Positions 7,178-16,445 are shown, counted from the stretch's first letter. The stretch: 21,310 nt of DNA from Vulcanimicrobiia bacterium (GCA_024281135.1 JAMXLG010000025.1:1-21310); one strand, 5' to 3'. The notes: generated from the sequence alone by a model not told the origin. Numbers and translations: made by a program.

Positions 7178-7944
7178 CGGCTGTTCACTCCAGTGACGAA
7201 GCTCCGGAAAAGCATCGCGCCGCCCGAGGGCTCCAGAATCTTAAAGCTTCCACGACGGTCCGGATGATTGAACGTCCACCCGTCACGCTCGGGATGCGGC
7301 ATGATAGCGAGCACGTTCCCAGCCTTGTTCACGAGCGCTGCAGCATTGAGCGCCGATTGATTCGGCGTTGCGCTCGCATCGGCGTGCCCGTCGGGATACG
7401 AGTACACAAACGCAATGTGCCCGTTGTCTTGCAACTCACGCAAATGCGCTTCGTCGGCGGCAAGGCGTCCTTCGCCGTGCGCGGCCCACGCCGGAATCAA
7501 TTCGTTCGGGCGCAATGCCGCCGTGATTGGCGAGCGCTTCGGGTCGATCGTGAGCTTAACCCACGTATGTTCGCACACAAAATGCGGAACCGGCCCGTTG
7601 CGGGTGAATGCCGCGGTCGGCCGGCGGACCTCGCTGGTTCCCGGAACGAGCCCTGCTTCAAGTAGGATCTGTGCGCCGTTGCAGACGCCGAAGACGAGCT
7701 TCCCCTCGCGTGCGCCGTCGATGACGTAATCCATCATCTCGTCGTGCGCGGCAATCGCGCCCGCGCGAATGCGGTCTTCGTACGCGAAGCCGCCGGGCAA
7801 CACATACGCGTCGAACTTCGGCAGCATCGCAGCATGGCTCCAATGCACCAGGTGCGCATCTCCGCCGCAGTCGCGCAACAGGCGCAACGTCTCTTCTTCG
7901 GAGTTCGTGCCGGGAAAGACGAGCACAGCGATGCGTTTGCTCAC
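7174..7944 (-). CDS. purQ: FGAM synthase glutaminase subunit
   Basis: A 256-residue class I glutamine amidotransferase that supplies ammonia to PurL for FGAR to FGAM conversion. It has VLVFPGTNSE at 7-16, VLPGGFAYED at 48-57, the nucleophile Cys88 in FGVCNGAQ, and His217/Glu219 in MPHPER, completing the catalytic triad. Length is normal for PurQ (about 220-260). The ATG overlaps the purL stop by 4 bases and the stop overlaps the PurS-like gene by 4, so translation is probably coupled through all three subunits. Confidence 0.96.
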   Translation of the reverse strand: MSKRIAVLVFPGTNSEEETLRLLRDCGGDAHLVHWSHAAMLPKFDAYVLPGGFAYEDRIRAGAIAAHDEMMDYVIDGAREGKLVFGVCNGAQILLEAGLVPGTSEVRRPTAAFTRNGPVPHFVCEHTWVKLTIDPKRSPITAALRPNELIPAWAAHGEGRLAADEAHLRELQDNGHIAFVYSYPDGHADASATPNQSALNAAALVNKAGNVLAIMPHPERDGWTFNHPDRRGSFKILEPSGGAMLFRSFVTGVNSR

Positions 7945-10214
7945 GGATACACCTCGCGTAGCGGCGCAATCCAGAGTTCGCGCAACCGCTTTAAATCGAA
8001 CGCTTCGTCGTCGACGGCGAGTACCGGCTGGTCGATCGTGACGCCGATTTCATGCACGCCTTCGACGTCGTCGGCGATGCCCTCGAATGCCTCGACGTCT
8101 TCTGCAGCGATTTCGACGATGAAGCCGCCGGATTCACCGAAGAGCGCCTCGATATCGCCGACGGAGCCGTGCGTCCATTGCCACGGATCGTCGACTTGCA
8201 CGCCGATCGGGCGCTGGCCGCGGCGCAAGGTCGCGAACGCCATCTCGCAGAGCGCCGTCAGCAGTCCGCCGTTACCGATCGAATGCATCGAGCGCAGCAC
8301 ACTCGCCTGCGCGGCTTGGAGCAACATCGCGTGCTGTGCGAGCACGAGCTCATAATTGATTCGTGGCAAACGCGGATCGTGACGCCCGATCACGTCGAGC
8401 ACGACCGAACCGCCGAGCGCCGACTGCGGTTGACCTACGAAGTACAACACCGAACCCGGCTGCTTCAGGCCGATGGTTACGACGTTGGAAACGTCGGCGA
8501 TCGAACCGACGCCCGCAACGATCGGTGAAGCCGGAATCGCTTTCCCGCTCGCCGACTCGTTGTAAAGACTGACGTTACCCGAAACGAACGGCGTTTCGAA
8601 GGCGCGCGCTGCGGTCGCAAGACCGTCGATCGATGCAACGAAATCGCCGAGATGCCCGGGATTACGCGGATTTCCGAAATTCAGGCAGTCCGTGAGAGCA
8701 ACCGGACGCGCGCCGACCGCAACGCATTTGCGCACAGCTTCGTAGACGGCGTGCTCACCCGCGAGACGCGCGTTCAATCCGCCGTAACGGGGATTGCCCG
8801 CAACGGAGAGCGCAACGCCAAGGGTCGAGCCGAAGACCGGTGCGAGTACGCCGGCATCGCCGACGCCGCGCGGAAGAACCGTTGCACCTCGAACGACGGA
8901 GTCGTAACGCCGGTAGAGCGGCTCACGCGAGCAGACGTCGCGATGTTGCAGCACCCGTTCGAGCAGTTCGTCCATCTGCACGCCGGTGACCAGCGGCGCC
9001 TCATCGACGACTTGATCTGTAACCGTGATCTCATCGAACGGCAGTTCGTCGCGAATGGTCCCGGTGAGGAAATCGATATCGACGTCCATCACGATCTGCC
9101 CGCGATGACGCAATACGTAGTGCTTCTCCGCCGTTACCTTGCCGATCACCGTTGCACGCGCGTTGTGCGCGATCTCCGGAAGCGTAAACTCGTCGTTGTA
9201 AATCCGCAAGATCTGCAGCGTTATATCCGGCGGCACGACCCAAATCAAACGCTCCTGCGTTTCGCCGACGGCGATCACTTCCGGCCGCAAATTCTCTACC
9301 GCAACGTTGACCTTATCGAGATCGATGTCGGCACCGTATTCACCCGCAGACGTGATCTCCGCAGAACATCCCATGATGCCGCCTGCGCCGAGGTCTTTGA
9401 AGCCCACCGTAATGTTGTGTTCGCGCAAGTATCCGAATACCGCGTAACTCGCGCGCATCAGGACGTTCTTTAGGAACGGGTCGGGGACTTGAACCGCGCC
9501 GCGATTCGACTCCTCATCGGACGCATCGAGCGTCAGCGACGAAAACGACGCTCCGCCGAAGCCGCTCGGATCCGTCGCTTTGCCGACGAGAATGATATCC
9601 CAACCGTCGGCACCCTTCGGCGCATACGAATGGATGATTTCCGACTCTTTGACGATCCCCATCGCGACGACGTTGACCAGGCAATTGTCGTCGAAGCGTT
9701 CGTCGAAGTAGACGTCGCCTGCGATATTTGGAACACCGATCGCGTTGCCGTAGGCACTGATACCGTCGACCGCGGTTTGCGCGACGTAGCGTTGATGCGA
9801 TTGCGGGTCGTCGACGAGCCCAAAGCGCAGTGGATCGGCAACCGCGATGACTTCCGCGCCCATGCAGAGCACGTCGCGCACAATGCCCCCGATGCCCGTC
9901 GCCGCACCTTCGAACGGCACGACCTGCGAGGGATGGTTGTGCGATTCATGCGCAATAACGATGCCGTAACGCTCGCCGCGAAAATCGCCGAGATGCAGAA
10001 TGCCCGAATCTTCACCGGGCCCAATGACGACCGACGGTCCCTTTGTCGGCAGCGTCCGCAAATGGTGGCGGCTCGATTTATAGCTGCAATGCTCGCTCCA
10101 CTGCGCGTCGAACGCGTGCAACTCGACGATCGACGGCGGACGCCCGAGCGTCCGTTCGATCGAGGTGAGTTCGTCGGTGCGCAGCGCGACGCCGGAAACG
10201 TCGAGTTCAGCCAA
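7941..10214 (-). CDS. purL: FGAM synthase synthetase subunit, small type
   Basis: The ATP-dependent synthetase subunit for FGAR to FGAM. I place the start at a TTG at 10212-10214, giving 757 residues beginning with LAELDVSGV. An AGGGG stretch lies about 7 bases upstream, and the start overlaps the purC stop by 8 bases. A longer reading frame back to 10292 would add 26 Cys/Arg-rich residues that only mirror the end of purC. Visible family blocks are QWSEHCSYKSS, the active-site AHESHNHPS, FKDLGAGGIMG in the middle, and the repeat-half motifs NFGNPRNPGH and SIGNGGLLTA. The length is that of the small PurL class, which works with separate PurQ and PurS. Confidence 0.94.
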   Translation of the reverse strand: MAELDVSGVALRTDELTSIERTLGRPPSIVELHAFDAQWSEHCSYKSSRHHLRTLPTKGPSVVIGPGEDSGILHLGDFRGERYGIVIAHESHNHPSQVVPFEGAATGIGGIVRDVLCMGAEVIAVADPLRFGLVDDPQSHQRYVAQTAVDGISAYGNAIGVPNIAGDVYFDERFDDNCLVNVVAMGIVKESEIIHSYAPKGADGWDIILVGKATDPSGFGGASFSSLTLDASDEESNRGAVQVPDPFLKNVLMRASYAVFGYLREHNITVGFKDLGAGGIMGCSAEITSAGEYGADIDLDKVNVAVENLRPEVIAVGETQERLIWVVPPDITLQILRIYNDEFTLPEIAHNARATVIGKVTAEKHYVLRHRGQIVMDVDIDFLTGTIRDELPFDEITVTDQVVDEAPLVTGVQMDELLERVLQHRDVCSREPLYRRYDSVVRGATVLPRGVGDAGVLAPVFGSTLGVALSVAGNPRYGGLNARLAGEHAVYEAVRKCVAVGARPVALTDCLNFGNPRNPGHLGDFVASIDGLATAARAFETPFVSGNVSLYNESASGKAIPASPIVAGVGSIADVSNVVTIGLKQPGSVLYFVGQPQSALGGSVVLDVIGRHDPRLPRINYELVLAQHAMLLQAAQASVLRSMHSIGNGGLLTALCEMAFATLRRGQRPIGVQVDDPWQWTHGSVGDIEALFGESGGFIVEIAAEDVEAFEGIADDVEGVHEIGVTIDQPVLAVDDEAFDLKRLRELWIAPLREVYP

Positions 10215-11412
10215 TTGCAGTCCCCTGCGGTGTCGGCACCCCAGCCTGCTGCTGCAACATCGCGTCGGCGTGCAGCACGGCGGAGCGCGCATTGGCCTGC
10301 ATCAGTAACGTGCGCCCGTAAAGCACCGTATCCTCGAGGCCGAGCAACTTTGCGCAGTCCATCGCGAGGTCTTGCGGATCGCCATGCCAATCGAGCACCG
10401 GCGACGACGACGCCGAGTCGAGCATGGCGCGCAAACTTCCATCCTGATCGACCGCGACGAAGAACAGGCGCGCAAACGTCGCTTCGAGCTGCTGCACCAA
10501 CTGCAGCACATATCCCGGCGTTTTCGACGGGCTCGCGATGTGACGTACCGTCGGTAACCCAAGTTGCTGCAGTGCCGCGACGACCGCGTTGATCGATTCC
10601 GAGCGCTCGGGAGAATCACCGACGACGGCAGCCATTCCCGGGCGCATCACCGGAAACGTTCCGACGAGTTCCGCGACTTCTTCATACGCGGACTTCACGC
10701 GCGCGAGCGCCGCATCGTCGATCGTGTCGAGATTGCGATACATCTGCTTATCGAGCATCAACTCTTCGCGACCTTGCGGCCAAATGCGCCACGCGTCGTT
10801 GTCGATGACGTCCGCGATTACGAGCTGCCCCTTATCGGGACCGCCGGTCAGCCGCCCGAACTCGACTTTAAGATCGACCAGCAGCACGTCGCGCTTACGC
10901 CAGGCATGCGAGAGAATCTCAAACGTCAAACGCGCAAGTTCCGTCATTACGCCGATTTCGTTCGGATTTGCGATACCGTTGCCGACGATCGCATCGGGTC
11001 CGATCATCGGATCGTGCGCCGCATCGTCTTTCAAGAAGAACTCGATGACGCGCGGCACCATCAGCGCTCCACGTTGCACGCCGGGATTGCGCTTGACAAA
11101 CGATCCTGCCGCCACGCCGCGCACCACCACCTCGAGCGGAATCATATTGCAGCGGCGCACGAGCATCTCGTTATTGTCGTCGTCTTCGCCGCCATTCAGA
11201 TAATGAGTCGGCAAACCGCAGAGATTCAGCAGACGAAATACGCGCGCCGTCGTCTGCGCCGCGAGACGACCCTTCCCCGGGATCGTATTCCGCCGCGCGC
11301 CGTCACCTGCGGTGATATCATCCGCCTGCGCAACGACCAACTGATCGGGCGAACCCGCAGCTTCGTACAAGACTTTCGTCTTGCCGCGCGCGATTTCGAT
11401 GCCCTTGTTCAC
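10207..11412 (-). CDS. purC: SAICAR synthetase fused to a PurE-like domain (PAICS-like)
   Basis: A 401-residue protein with a GTG start overlapping the purB stop by 4 bases. Residues 1-250 are SAICAR synthetase, joining CAIR and aspartate. They show GKTKVLYE (10-17), ITAGDGARRN (33-42), SFVKRNPGV (104-112), VDLKVEFG (179-186) and ADVIDNDAWRIWP (200-212). The wording resembles animal PAICS more than short bacterial PurC. Residues about 258-390 follow as a second domain with the outline of PurE: AAVVGDSPE (261-269) for the GSxSD nucleotide loop, SPSKTPG (294-300) for SAHRTP/SAHKGP, and VAVDQDGSL (319-327) followed by PVL (338-340). The catalytic histidine of PurE is replaced (SPSK) and the GDSPE loop is altered. 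The extension is therefore probably non-catalytic AIR carboxylase, structural or regulatory. The purL start lies inside its last codons. Confidence 0.92.
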   Translation of the reverse strand: MNKGIEIARGKTKVLYEAAGSPDQLVVAQADDITAGDGARRNTIPGKGRLAAQTTARVFRLLNLCGLPTHYLNGGEDDDNNEMLVRRCNMIPLEVVVRGVAAGSFVKRNPGVQRGALMVPRVIEFFLKDDAAHDPMIGPDAIVGNGIANPNEIGVMTELARLTFEILSHAWRKRDVLLVDLKVEFGRLTGGPDKGQLVIADVIDNDAWRIWPQGREELMLDKQMYRNLDTIDDAALARVKSAYEEVAELVGTFPVMRPGMAAVVGDSPERSESINAVVAALQQLGLPTVRHIASPSKTPGYVLQLVQQLEATFARLFFVAVDQDGSLRAMLDSASSSPVLDWHGDPQDLAMDCAKLLGLEDTVLYGRTLLMQANARSAVLHADAMLQQQAGVPTPQGTAIG

Positions 11413-12830
11413 TTCTGTACCTCTACGATTTTCTGTTGTGGAAATTCGGGTAGTGCGTCGATTTTTTCGGCAAGTGTGCGCGCGCGTTGCGGTGCGGTGC
11501 CGACGTGTTTGCCCGGATCGAGCAGACGCCGGATCTCAGCGGGATCGACGAGCGCGGTGAGCGACGGGTCTGCCGAGAGCGTTTGCGCGAGCGGATTATC
11601 TTCGCCTGCGGCAAGTGACGACCACGCCTGCATGGCTGCACCGCGAATCGTCTCGTGCAACTCCTGACGATTTCCGCCGGCGCGGACGGCTTCCATCATC
11701 ACGGCTTCCGTCCCGGCGAACGGTCCGTAGGTTCGAAGATTGTGCGCGATCCGGCGCTCCTCGACGCGCAAACCGTCGACGACTTTGCGAGCAAGCGTAA
11801 CAATCTCGTCGGCGCAAAGCAGCGCCTCGGGAAGAATCGTCCTGCGATTTGCGCTATCGTCGAGCGTGCGCTCCAAGTAGTTGGTCGCCGCGTTCTGCCA
11901 TGCGACATCCGCGTAGCCGACGAGTAAGCGCGCAAGCGAGTCGATGCGCTCGCACATGATCGGATTGCGCTTGAACGGCATCGCGGAACTTCCGACCTGC
12001 GATTTTCCGAACGGCTCGGCAACTTCGCCGAACTCGGGGCTCGAGAGGATACGAATATCGGCTGCAAATTTTGAAAGCGACGCACCCAAGCCCGCAAGGC
12101 CCGAGAGCAGCAAATAGTCGAGCTTGCGTGGATACGTCTGCGTGCTGATGTCGCGCGCTTCCAAACCGAAACGCTGGAGCACCTCGCGCTCGATCTCGGC
12201 CGAGCCACCGGAGTGATCGAGCAGATGCTCGTAGGACGCGGCGGTGCCGACCGCGCCGCGCAAACCCTTCGTGGTCAATTGATCGAAAACGAAGCGCAGG
12301 TTGGTGTCGTCGATGAGCAGATCTTGTGCGTACACCGCGAGGCGATAGCCGAGCGTCGTCGGTTCTGCCGGCTGCAAATGCGTAAACGCCATGGTGACGA
12401 GATCGCTGTACTGACGGATGCGTCCAGAAAACGCGCCAAGCAAGTCGCGCAGGTTCTCGCCGACGAGCGAAAGCGCGCGTCGAAGGCGGTATGTCTCGAC
12501 CGTGTCCTCGATGTCCATGGACGTGGCGCCGAGGTGCAGTTTTCCGCCACCGCGCGTAGCCTGCGATGCGAAGACGCGAATCTCGGCCATGAGGTCGTGA
12601 TGGATCTCACGTTCGATCGCTAGCGCCGCATCGATGTCGATCTCGCCCGCGTGCGCGGCGATGTCGGCCGCTTCTTCAGCACTTACGAGGCCGTGACGCG
12701 ACTGCGCCTGCGCGAGCGCTACCCAGACCGCGCGCCAGAGTTTCCGCCGTTCCTCTTCGGAAAAAAGCAAACGAAGCTCGGCACTGCCGTATCTCCAAGA
12801 GAACGGCGAGGCATACGTACGGTAATCCAT
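11409..12830 (-). CDS. purB: Adenylosuccinate lyase
   Basis: A 473-residue member of the fumarase/aspartase superfamily. It releases fumarate from SAICAR to give AICAR and from adenylosuccinate to give AMP. The three superfamily signatures are clear: HLGATSMD at 99-106, THLQPAEPTT at 150-159, and the mobile catalytic loop GSSAMPFKRNP at 280-290. Length is normal. The ATG at 12830 follows the AAA gene by 26 bases, and the stop overlaps the purC GTG. It starts the purine part of the minus-strand array. The phenylalanine in MPFKRNP, instead of the common His or Tyr, is a minor oddity. Confidence 0.95.
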   Translation of the reverse strand: MDYRTYASPFSWRYGSAELRLLFSEEERRKLWRAVWVALAQAQSRHGLVSAEEAADIAAHAGEIDIDAALAIEREIHHDLMAEIRVFASQATRGGGKLHLGATSMDIEDTVETYRLRRALSLVGENLRDLLGAFSGRIRQYSDLVTMAFTHLQPAEPTTLGYRLAVYAQDLLIDDTNLRFVFDQLTTKGLRGAVGTAASYEHLLDHSGGSAEIEREVLQRFGLEARDISTQTYPRKLDYLLLSGLAGLGASLSKFAADIRILSSPEFGEVAEPFGKSQVGSSAMPFKRNPIMCERIDSLARLLVGYADVAWQNAATNYLERTLDDSANRRTILPEALLCADEIVTLARKVVDGLRVEERRIAHNLRTYGPFAGTEAVMMEAVRAGGNRQELHETIRGAAMQAWSSLAAGEDNPLAQTLSADPSLTALVDPAEIRRLLDPGKHVGTAPQRARTLAEKIDALPEFPQQKIVEVQK

Positions 12831-12856
12831 GGGACGAAGGCTCCGTTCGCCCCCGC

Positions 12857-14977
12857 TTAGAGCGCTGCCTCGTCGCCTTTCGTCGCAACCAGTGCGGCCG
12901 ACGCACGCGGCTCGAAGTCCGCCAATTCAATCGAAATATGGCCGGGCGAGCCCGAGTCGATCGCCCGCAAAGCCGCCTTCCGCACGGCTTCGTCGGTGAA
13001 GTGGCGCAGCTGCTCCTCGGTCATCCCGTCGGTCAATGCATCTAGCGTATCGAGCACTGACCCAAGATCGAACTCGAGCGGCTTCCCATCGAGCAGCTCG
13101 TGAAGCGTCGCCCGGCGGCGGTCCGCGTCGAGCTCGCGCAGATCGATGGTTTCTTTGAAGCGCGACCGCAGTTCCGGATCGACTGCGTTGGCGTCAGTCG
13201 TCGTCGCCAAAATAAAGACCGGCACTTTTTTGGCGTCGAGCTCATCGATGAGCACGGCAAGGTGCGCCACGGCACCGGGATCCGCGCATTCCGGGACATC
13301 AACGGCTACGAGCGCGCGACCGCCGCGCACCCGCCGCATCGCGTCATCGATATCGTCGATCAGAGTATAGATGACCGGAAGCGACGTCTGCTCCGCGAGG
13401 TTTTCGATCGCGTACTGCTTCGCGCTCTCCGCAGGACCGGAAATCAGAACACCGCGCGGCACCGTAATGCCTTGCGATTCCATCGTACCGACGTGCGCAA
13501 ACATCGCGGAGAGCAACCGCAACCGCTCGACGGCGAGGTCAGGCAGCGCGACCCCTTCGATCGGCGTAATGGCGGCCGCAGCTCCGTCGATAACGGTGGT
13601 GATGTGATCCAACTCCGCTTCCTGCGGCGTGAAGTCGATCAGCGTTCCGAATCGTGCGACCATCCCTTGGTCGAGATCCTCGCGCGACTTCGCAGCCGCA
13701 ACGACCCACACGTCGGCGTTGCCGTCGAGCGATTCCCATTCTTTGGCGATTGCTTGTACGACTTCGCGCCGCATCGATTCATACGCCGCAGATCCGCCGG
13801 CTGAGAAGAAGCGTTCCGCTTCGTCGATAAAAATGATCGAACGCGCGCGCTTTGCCGAATCGAACAAACGCGCCACCGTTGATGCGCCTTGTCCGACATA
13901 CCCGATCTTTATCTGCGAAAACGAGAGATGGAGTACCGACGCCGCACTCGCGCGCGCAATGGTTTGCAGGACGTCCATCGGTTCTGCGCGTTCGCCCGTA
14001 ACCAAAAATAATCCACGAAGCGCGGCCGGATCGCCAAGCCGGAACAGCAGCACTTGCCGCAGCAGCTTGCTGCGGACAACCGATGAAACGGGCAAGGAAC
14101 GTATGATCGCAGCAGTACCGTCGAATTCGTGGAGTTCGGCTTCGAGTTTGCGCAGCCGTTCGTCGAGGGTTTTGCGTTGGCCGAAGTGCTGCACTACGGA
14201 ACGAAATTCTTCCGCTTCTTTCGCCACGCTCGGCAAATGGCGTTCGAGCGCGCGCTGAAACGAGACACCGTAGGCGCGAATGAACGGATTTTCAAGATCG
14301 GCGTGCACGAGCGTTGGGCGCTTATCGGGGAACCTCGTCAGCAGCACGTTGCTTCCGCGCTCGTCGATGACTTCAACGAACGTTTCCTCAATCGCGTCTT
14401 TCTCTCGGACGCCCGGAATTTTCCACGCGCGATCGTCGATCGTACCATTGCGCGGTCCGTCGAATCCGATCAGCGGGTGATTCAGACCCGGCTCGCAGTG
14501 CGTGAACGCGACGAACCGCACGTCCTTGCCATCAGCCGCGAGATACGACGAACGCGCTTTACGCACGAACGTCAAGCATTGGTCGCGTGCGACAGAGTAG
14601 CCGATCAACGCGAGAACGAGATAGATCCCGATCGCGACGAGCGCGCCCGCTACTTGTAGTAACGCAATCGCGCCCACCGCAACGGCGACGACGCCGGCAA
14701 TCGCAAACCACTGATACCCCGGAAGCCACGCAAAGGTGAGCGCCGACGTAATGTTCTCGCGCTCGCGAATCGCTCGCTGTTGTCCAAAGACGTCTCGCCA
14801 CGTCACGTTTACCATGGCGTCGAGCGCCGTGCGAATCTCGCCGAGCCGTTCGCGGTCGGAGTGGATTTGACGCTCGAGATCTTCGCGCTCTGCACGCGAA
14901 CGTTCAACGTCGCTCTGAAGCTCGTGCTTCGGATCGACGTCGCTCGTCCCGGCCTCCTGCTGGGTAAGGACATCCAT
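12857..14977 (-). CDS. Membrane-anchored tandem AAA protein
   Basis: A 706-residue protein. It starts with a charged coiled-coil segment (about 15-55), followed by two transmembrane helices (about 88-107 and 109-130). A middle domain (about 140-300) contains another charged helix near 268-285. Two AAA modules follow. In the first (about 318-455) the Walker A region reads LVTGERAEPMD, without GK[S/T]. Walker B FIDEAE (383-388) is intact, and GYVGQG (359-364) resembles a pore loop. In the second (about 505-630) ISGPAESAKQ keeps the Walker A lysine (520), but Walker B is reduced to AVDVPE. ATTTDANAVDPELRSRF retains a sensor-like and arginine-finger-like stretch. The intact parts of the two modules are complementary. 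Function is unknown; it follows holA by 11 bases and precedes purB. Confidence 0.85.
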   Translation of the reverse strand: MDVLTQQEAGTSDVDPKHELQSDVERSRAEREDLERQIHSDRERLGEIRTALDAMVNVTWRDVFGQQRAIRERENITSALTFAWLPGYQWFAIAGVVAVAVGAIALLQVAGALVAIGIYLVLALIGYSVARDQCLTFVRKARSSYLAADGKDVRFVAFTHCEPGLNHPLIGFDGPRNGTIDDRAWKIPGVREKDAIEETFVEVIDERGSNVLLTRFPDKRPTLVHADLENPFIRAYGVSFQRALERHLPSVAKEAEEFRSVVQHFGQRKTLDERLRKLEAELHEFDGTAAIIRSLPVSSVVRSKLLRQVLLFRLGDPAALRGLFLVTGERAEPMDVLQTIARASAASVLHLSFSQIKIGYVGQGASTVARLFDSAKRARSIIFIDEAERFFSAGGSAAYESMRREVVQAIAKEWESLDGNADVWVVAAAKSREDLDQGMVARFGTLIDFTPQEAELDHITTVIDGAAAAITPIEGVALPDLAVERLRLLSAMFAHVGTMESQGITVPRGVLISGPAESAKQYAIENLAEQTSLPVIYTLIDDIDDAMRRVRGGRALVAVDVPECADPGAVAHLAVLIDELDAKKVPVFILATTTDANAVDPELRSRFKETIDLRELDADRRRATLHELLDGKPLEFDLGSVLDTLDALTDGMTEEQLRHFTDEAVRKAALRAIDSGSPGHISIELADFEPRASAALVATKGDEAAL

Positions 14978-14988
14978 ATTATAGGTTG

Positions 14989-15975
14989 TTATCGGCGGCT
15001 AAGAGCCGAAAGCTCTGCCGTTATCCGTTCAACCAAGGTCCGGTGATCGTCTGGGTCGCTGCCGGCGCTCCCGGTGACGATCGATTCCACTCCTCGAACC
15101 GCCCGTTCGTACGCCACCCGCGCCCGCCTTTCTCCGATTCGCGTAGCGATAGGCCGAAGGACCCGTTCGCGCCATCTCGCACGCGCAGGCAACTCGCCGC
15201 CGGGACGCGCGAGCTCCCAAATCAACGAACACTCTGTGGCAAGCGCCGAGAGCAGTGGAATTGCCGCTCCGCGCGGATCGTTTGCGAAAAACTCGTGCGC
15301 GATGCCCATCGCCTGCGCGATCTTGCCTTCGACGAGTGCGCTGGCATAGAGATACGCTTTCGGGTCTTCGATTGCGAGGGATTCGCTCTCGAGTTCCTTA
15401 TATGTGATCTTCTTGCCGGAGAGCGACAGCTTCTCGAGATCATTGCGCACTGCGGCGAGCTCAGATTCGCTTCGCACGAGTTCGGCGATGACACGCGGTT
15501 CGGCGGTCGCGCCGAGTTGCTCGAGCGTTTCTTTGATGAAGCGCGTCCGCGTCTCTTCGTTTGCCGTCGTATCGATACGTAACGCGGCTCGCCCCAACTG
15601 CGGGCCAAGCGGTTGCGGACGCTGCGAGCGCGGTGAGAGCAAATCGGTAATGACGAGCGTGTTTCCCGCCGGGACGTTTTCGGCCACGTCGAGCAGATCG
15701 CGCCGCGGCTGTGCTTTGAGCGCCTGCGCGTCCGTTACGAGCACAACGCGGCGATCGGCAAGAAACGGCATCGCCGCCAGTGCTTCGCGCACGCGTCCCG
15801 GGTCCGACCATTCCGATGCGGGAAACCGTTCGAGGTTGAGATCGCGCATATCCGGCGGCAACAGACGATCGAGCACCGCATCGACCGCTCTCTCCGCGAG
15901 CGCGCGTTCCGTCCCCTCGATGACGACAAGCGAACCGATCTTGGGTTCCTTGTCGACGAACTCGTAATACTTCAC
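14989..15975 (-). CDS. holA: DNA polymerase III delta subunit
   Basis: A 328-residue clamp-loader delta subunit, which opens the beta sliding clamp as part of the DnaX complex. The protein has the HolA pattern: LVVIEGTERALAERAVD near 16-32 where AAA modules carry a P-loop (no usable Walker A, as normal for delta), RVVLVTDAQAL near 75-85, NTLVITDLL near 104-112, and SELAAVRNDLEKLSL near 170-184. The C-terminal helical collar carries PKAYLYASALVEGKIAQAM. Length is standard (about 330). It overlaps the SRPBCC gene by 4 bases. Similarity across HolA is always modest, so the call rests on the whole pattern. Confidence 0.88.
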   Translation of the reverse strand: MKYYEFVDKEPKIGSLVVIEGTERALAERAVDAVLDRLLPPDMRDLNLERFPASEWSDPGRVREALAAMPFLADRRVVLVTDAQALKAQPRRDLLDVAENVPAGNTLVITDLLSPRSQRPQPLGPQLGRAALRIDTTANEETRTRFIKETLEQLGATAEPRVIAELVRSESELAAVRNDLEKLSLSGKKITYKELESESLAIEDPKAYLYASALVEGKIAQAMGIAHEFFANDPRGAAIPLLSALATECSLIWELARPGGELPARARWRERVLRPIATRIGERRARVAYERAVRGVESIVTGSAGSDPDDHRTLVERITAELSALSRR

Positions 15976-16433
15976 TTCGATTCCGCGTAGCGCTTGAGCT
16001 GCGCAAGCGTTCGCAGATTCTCCCTTCGGAAACTCAAGACGAGCAGCGGTGTAGCTATTTTAAAGAGGCCTGGTAAATCCCACGTCAGCCGCAGCTCGCG
16101 AATCACGAACGTCCCGGCGCCTCTCGCTTCGAAGCTGTATCGAATGCGCGCGTCAACGTCGACGCTGATGGGCCGGCGGACCTGCACGATCTGATGAAAG
16201 CCGATGTGGTTCGGGGGTTCGAACTCGGTAACGACGCCGGGTTTCTCGATTGGCGGTGCATCGACGTATGTCGTTCCGAGGCGCACGGGATACGGCGTAA
16301 CGTTATTCGTTCCACCGAACGCGTCCGAGTTTGGAAGCCACGTACCGTAATTCGGCAGGTCGGCGACGATTTCGAAGATCGCCTCCGGCGAAGCGGCGAT
16401 CTGCGTCTTAAACTGTAGATCGGAAACCGCCAT
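15972..16433 (-). CDS. SRPBCC (START/polyketide-cyclase-like) protein
   Basis: A 153-residue protein of the helix-grip superfamily that binds hydrophobic ligands in a deep cavity. It opens with an amphipathic strand then ASPEAIFEIVADLPNYGTWL (14-33), the typical cyclase/dehydrase beginning in which the phrase 'vWeVlaDf.ry..W' recurs. The rest alternates strands and ends with a long C-terminal helix (ENLRTLAQLKRYAE). No catalytic residue can be assigned and the ligand is unknown. It lies 12 bases after mtnA and overlaps holA by 4 bases, so it is part of the same transcript. Confidence 0.83.
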   Translation of the reverse strand: MAVSDLQFKTQIAASPEAIFEIVADLPNYGTWLPNSDAFGGTNNVTPYPVRLGTTYVDAPPIEKPGVVTEFEPPNHIGFHQIVQVRRPISVDVDARIRYSFEARGAGTFVIRELRLTWDLPGLFKIATPLLVLSFRRENLRTLAQLKRYAESK

Positions 16434-16445
16434 TGCCGCGCCGCA

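Noticed and set aside
10215..10292. 26-residue N-terminal extension of PurL
   Set aside because: Cys/Arg/Pro-rich, unlike any PurL, and fully inside purC; the TTG at 10212-10214 has a good ribosome-binding site.
9489..11667. Long plus-strand open frames opposite purL and purC (367 residues each)
   Set aside because: Arg/Asp/His-rich antisense translations with no family resemblance. The minus-strand genes are unmistakable, so these are shadows caused by GC-rich codon use.
14978..14983. Perfect TATAAT on the minus strand directly before the AAA-protein ATG
   Set aside because: It lies in the 11-base gap after holA with no -35 at a usable distance, and transcription would start inside the gene. 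Probably chance.
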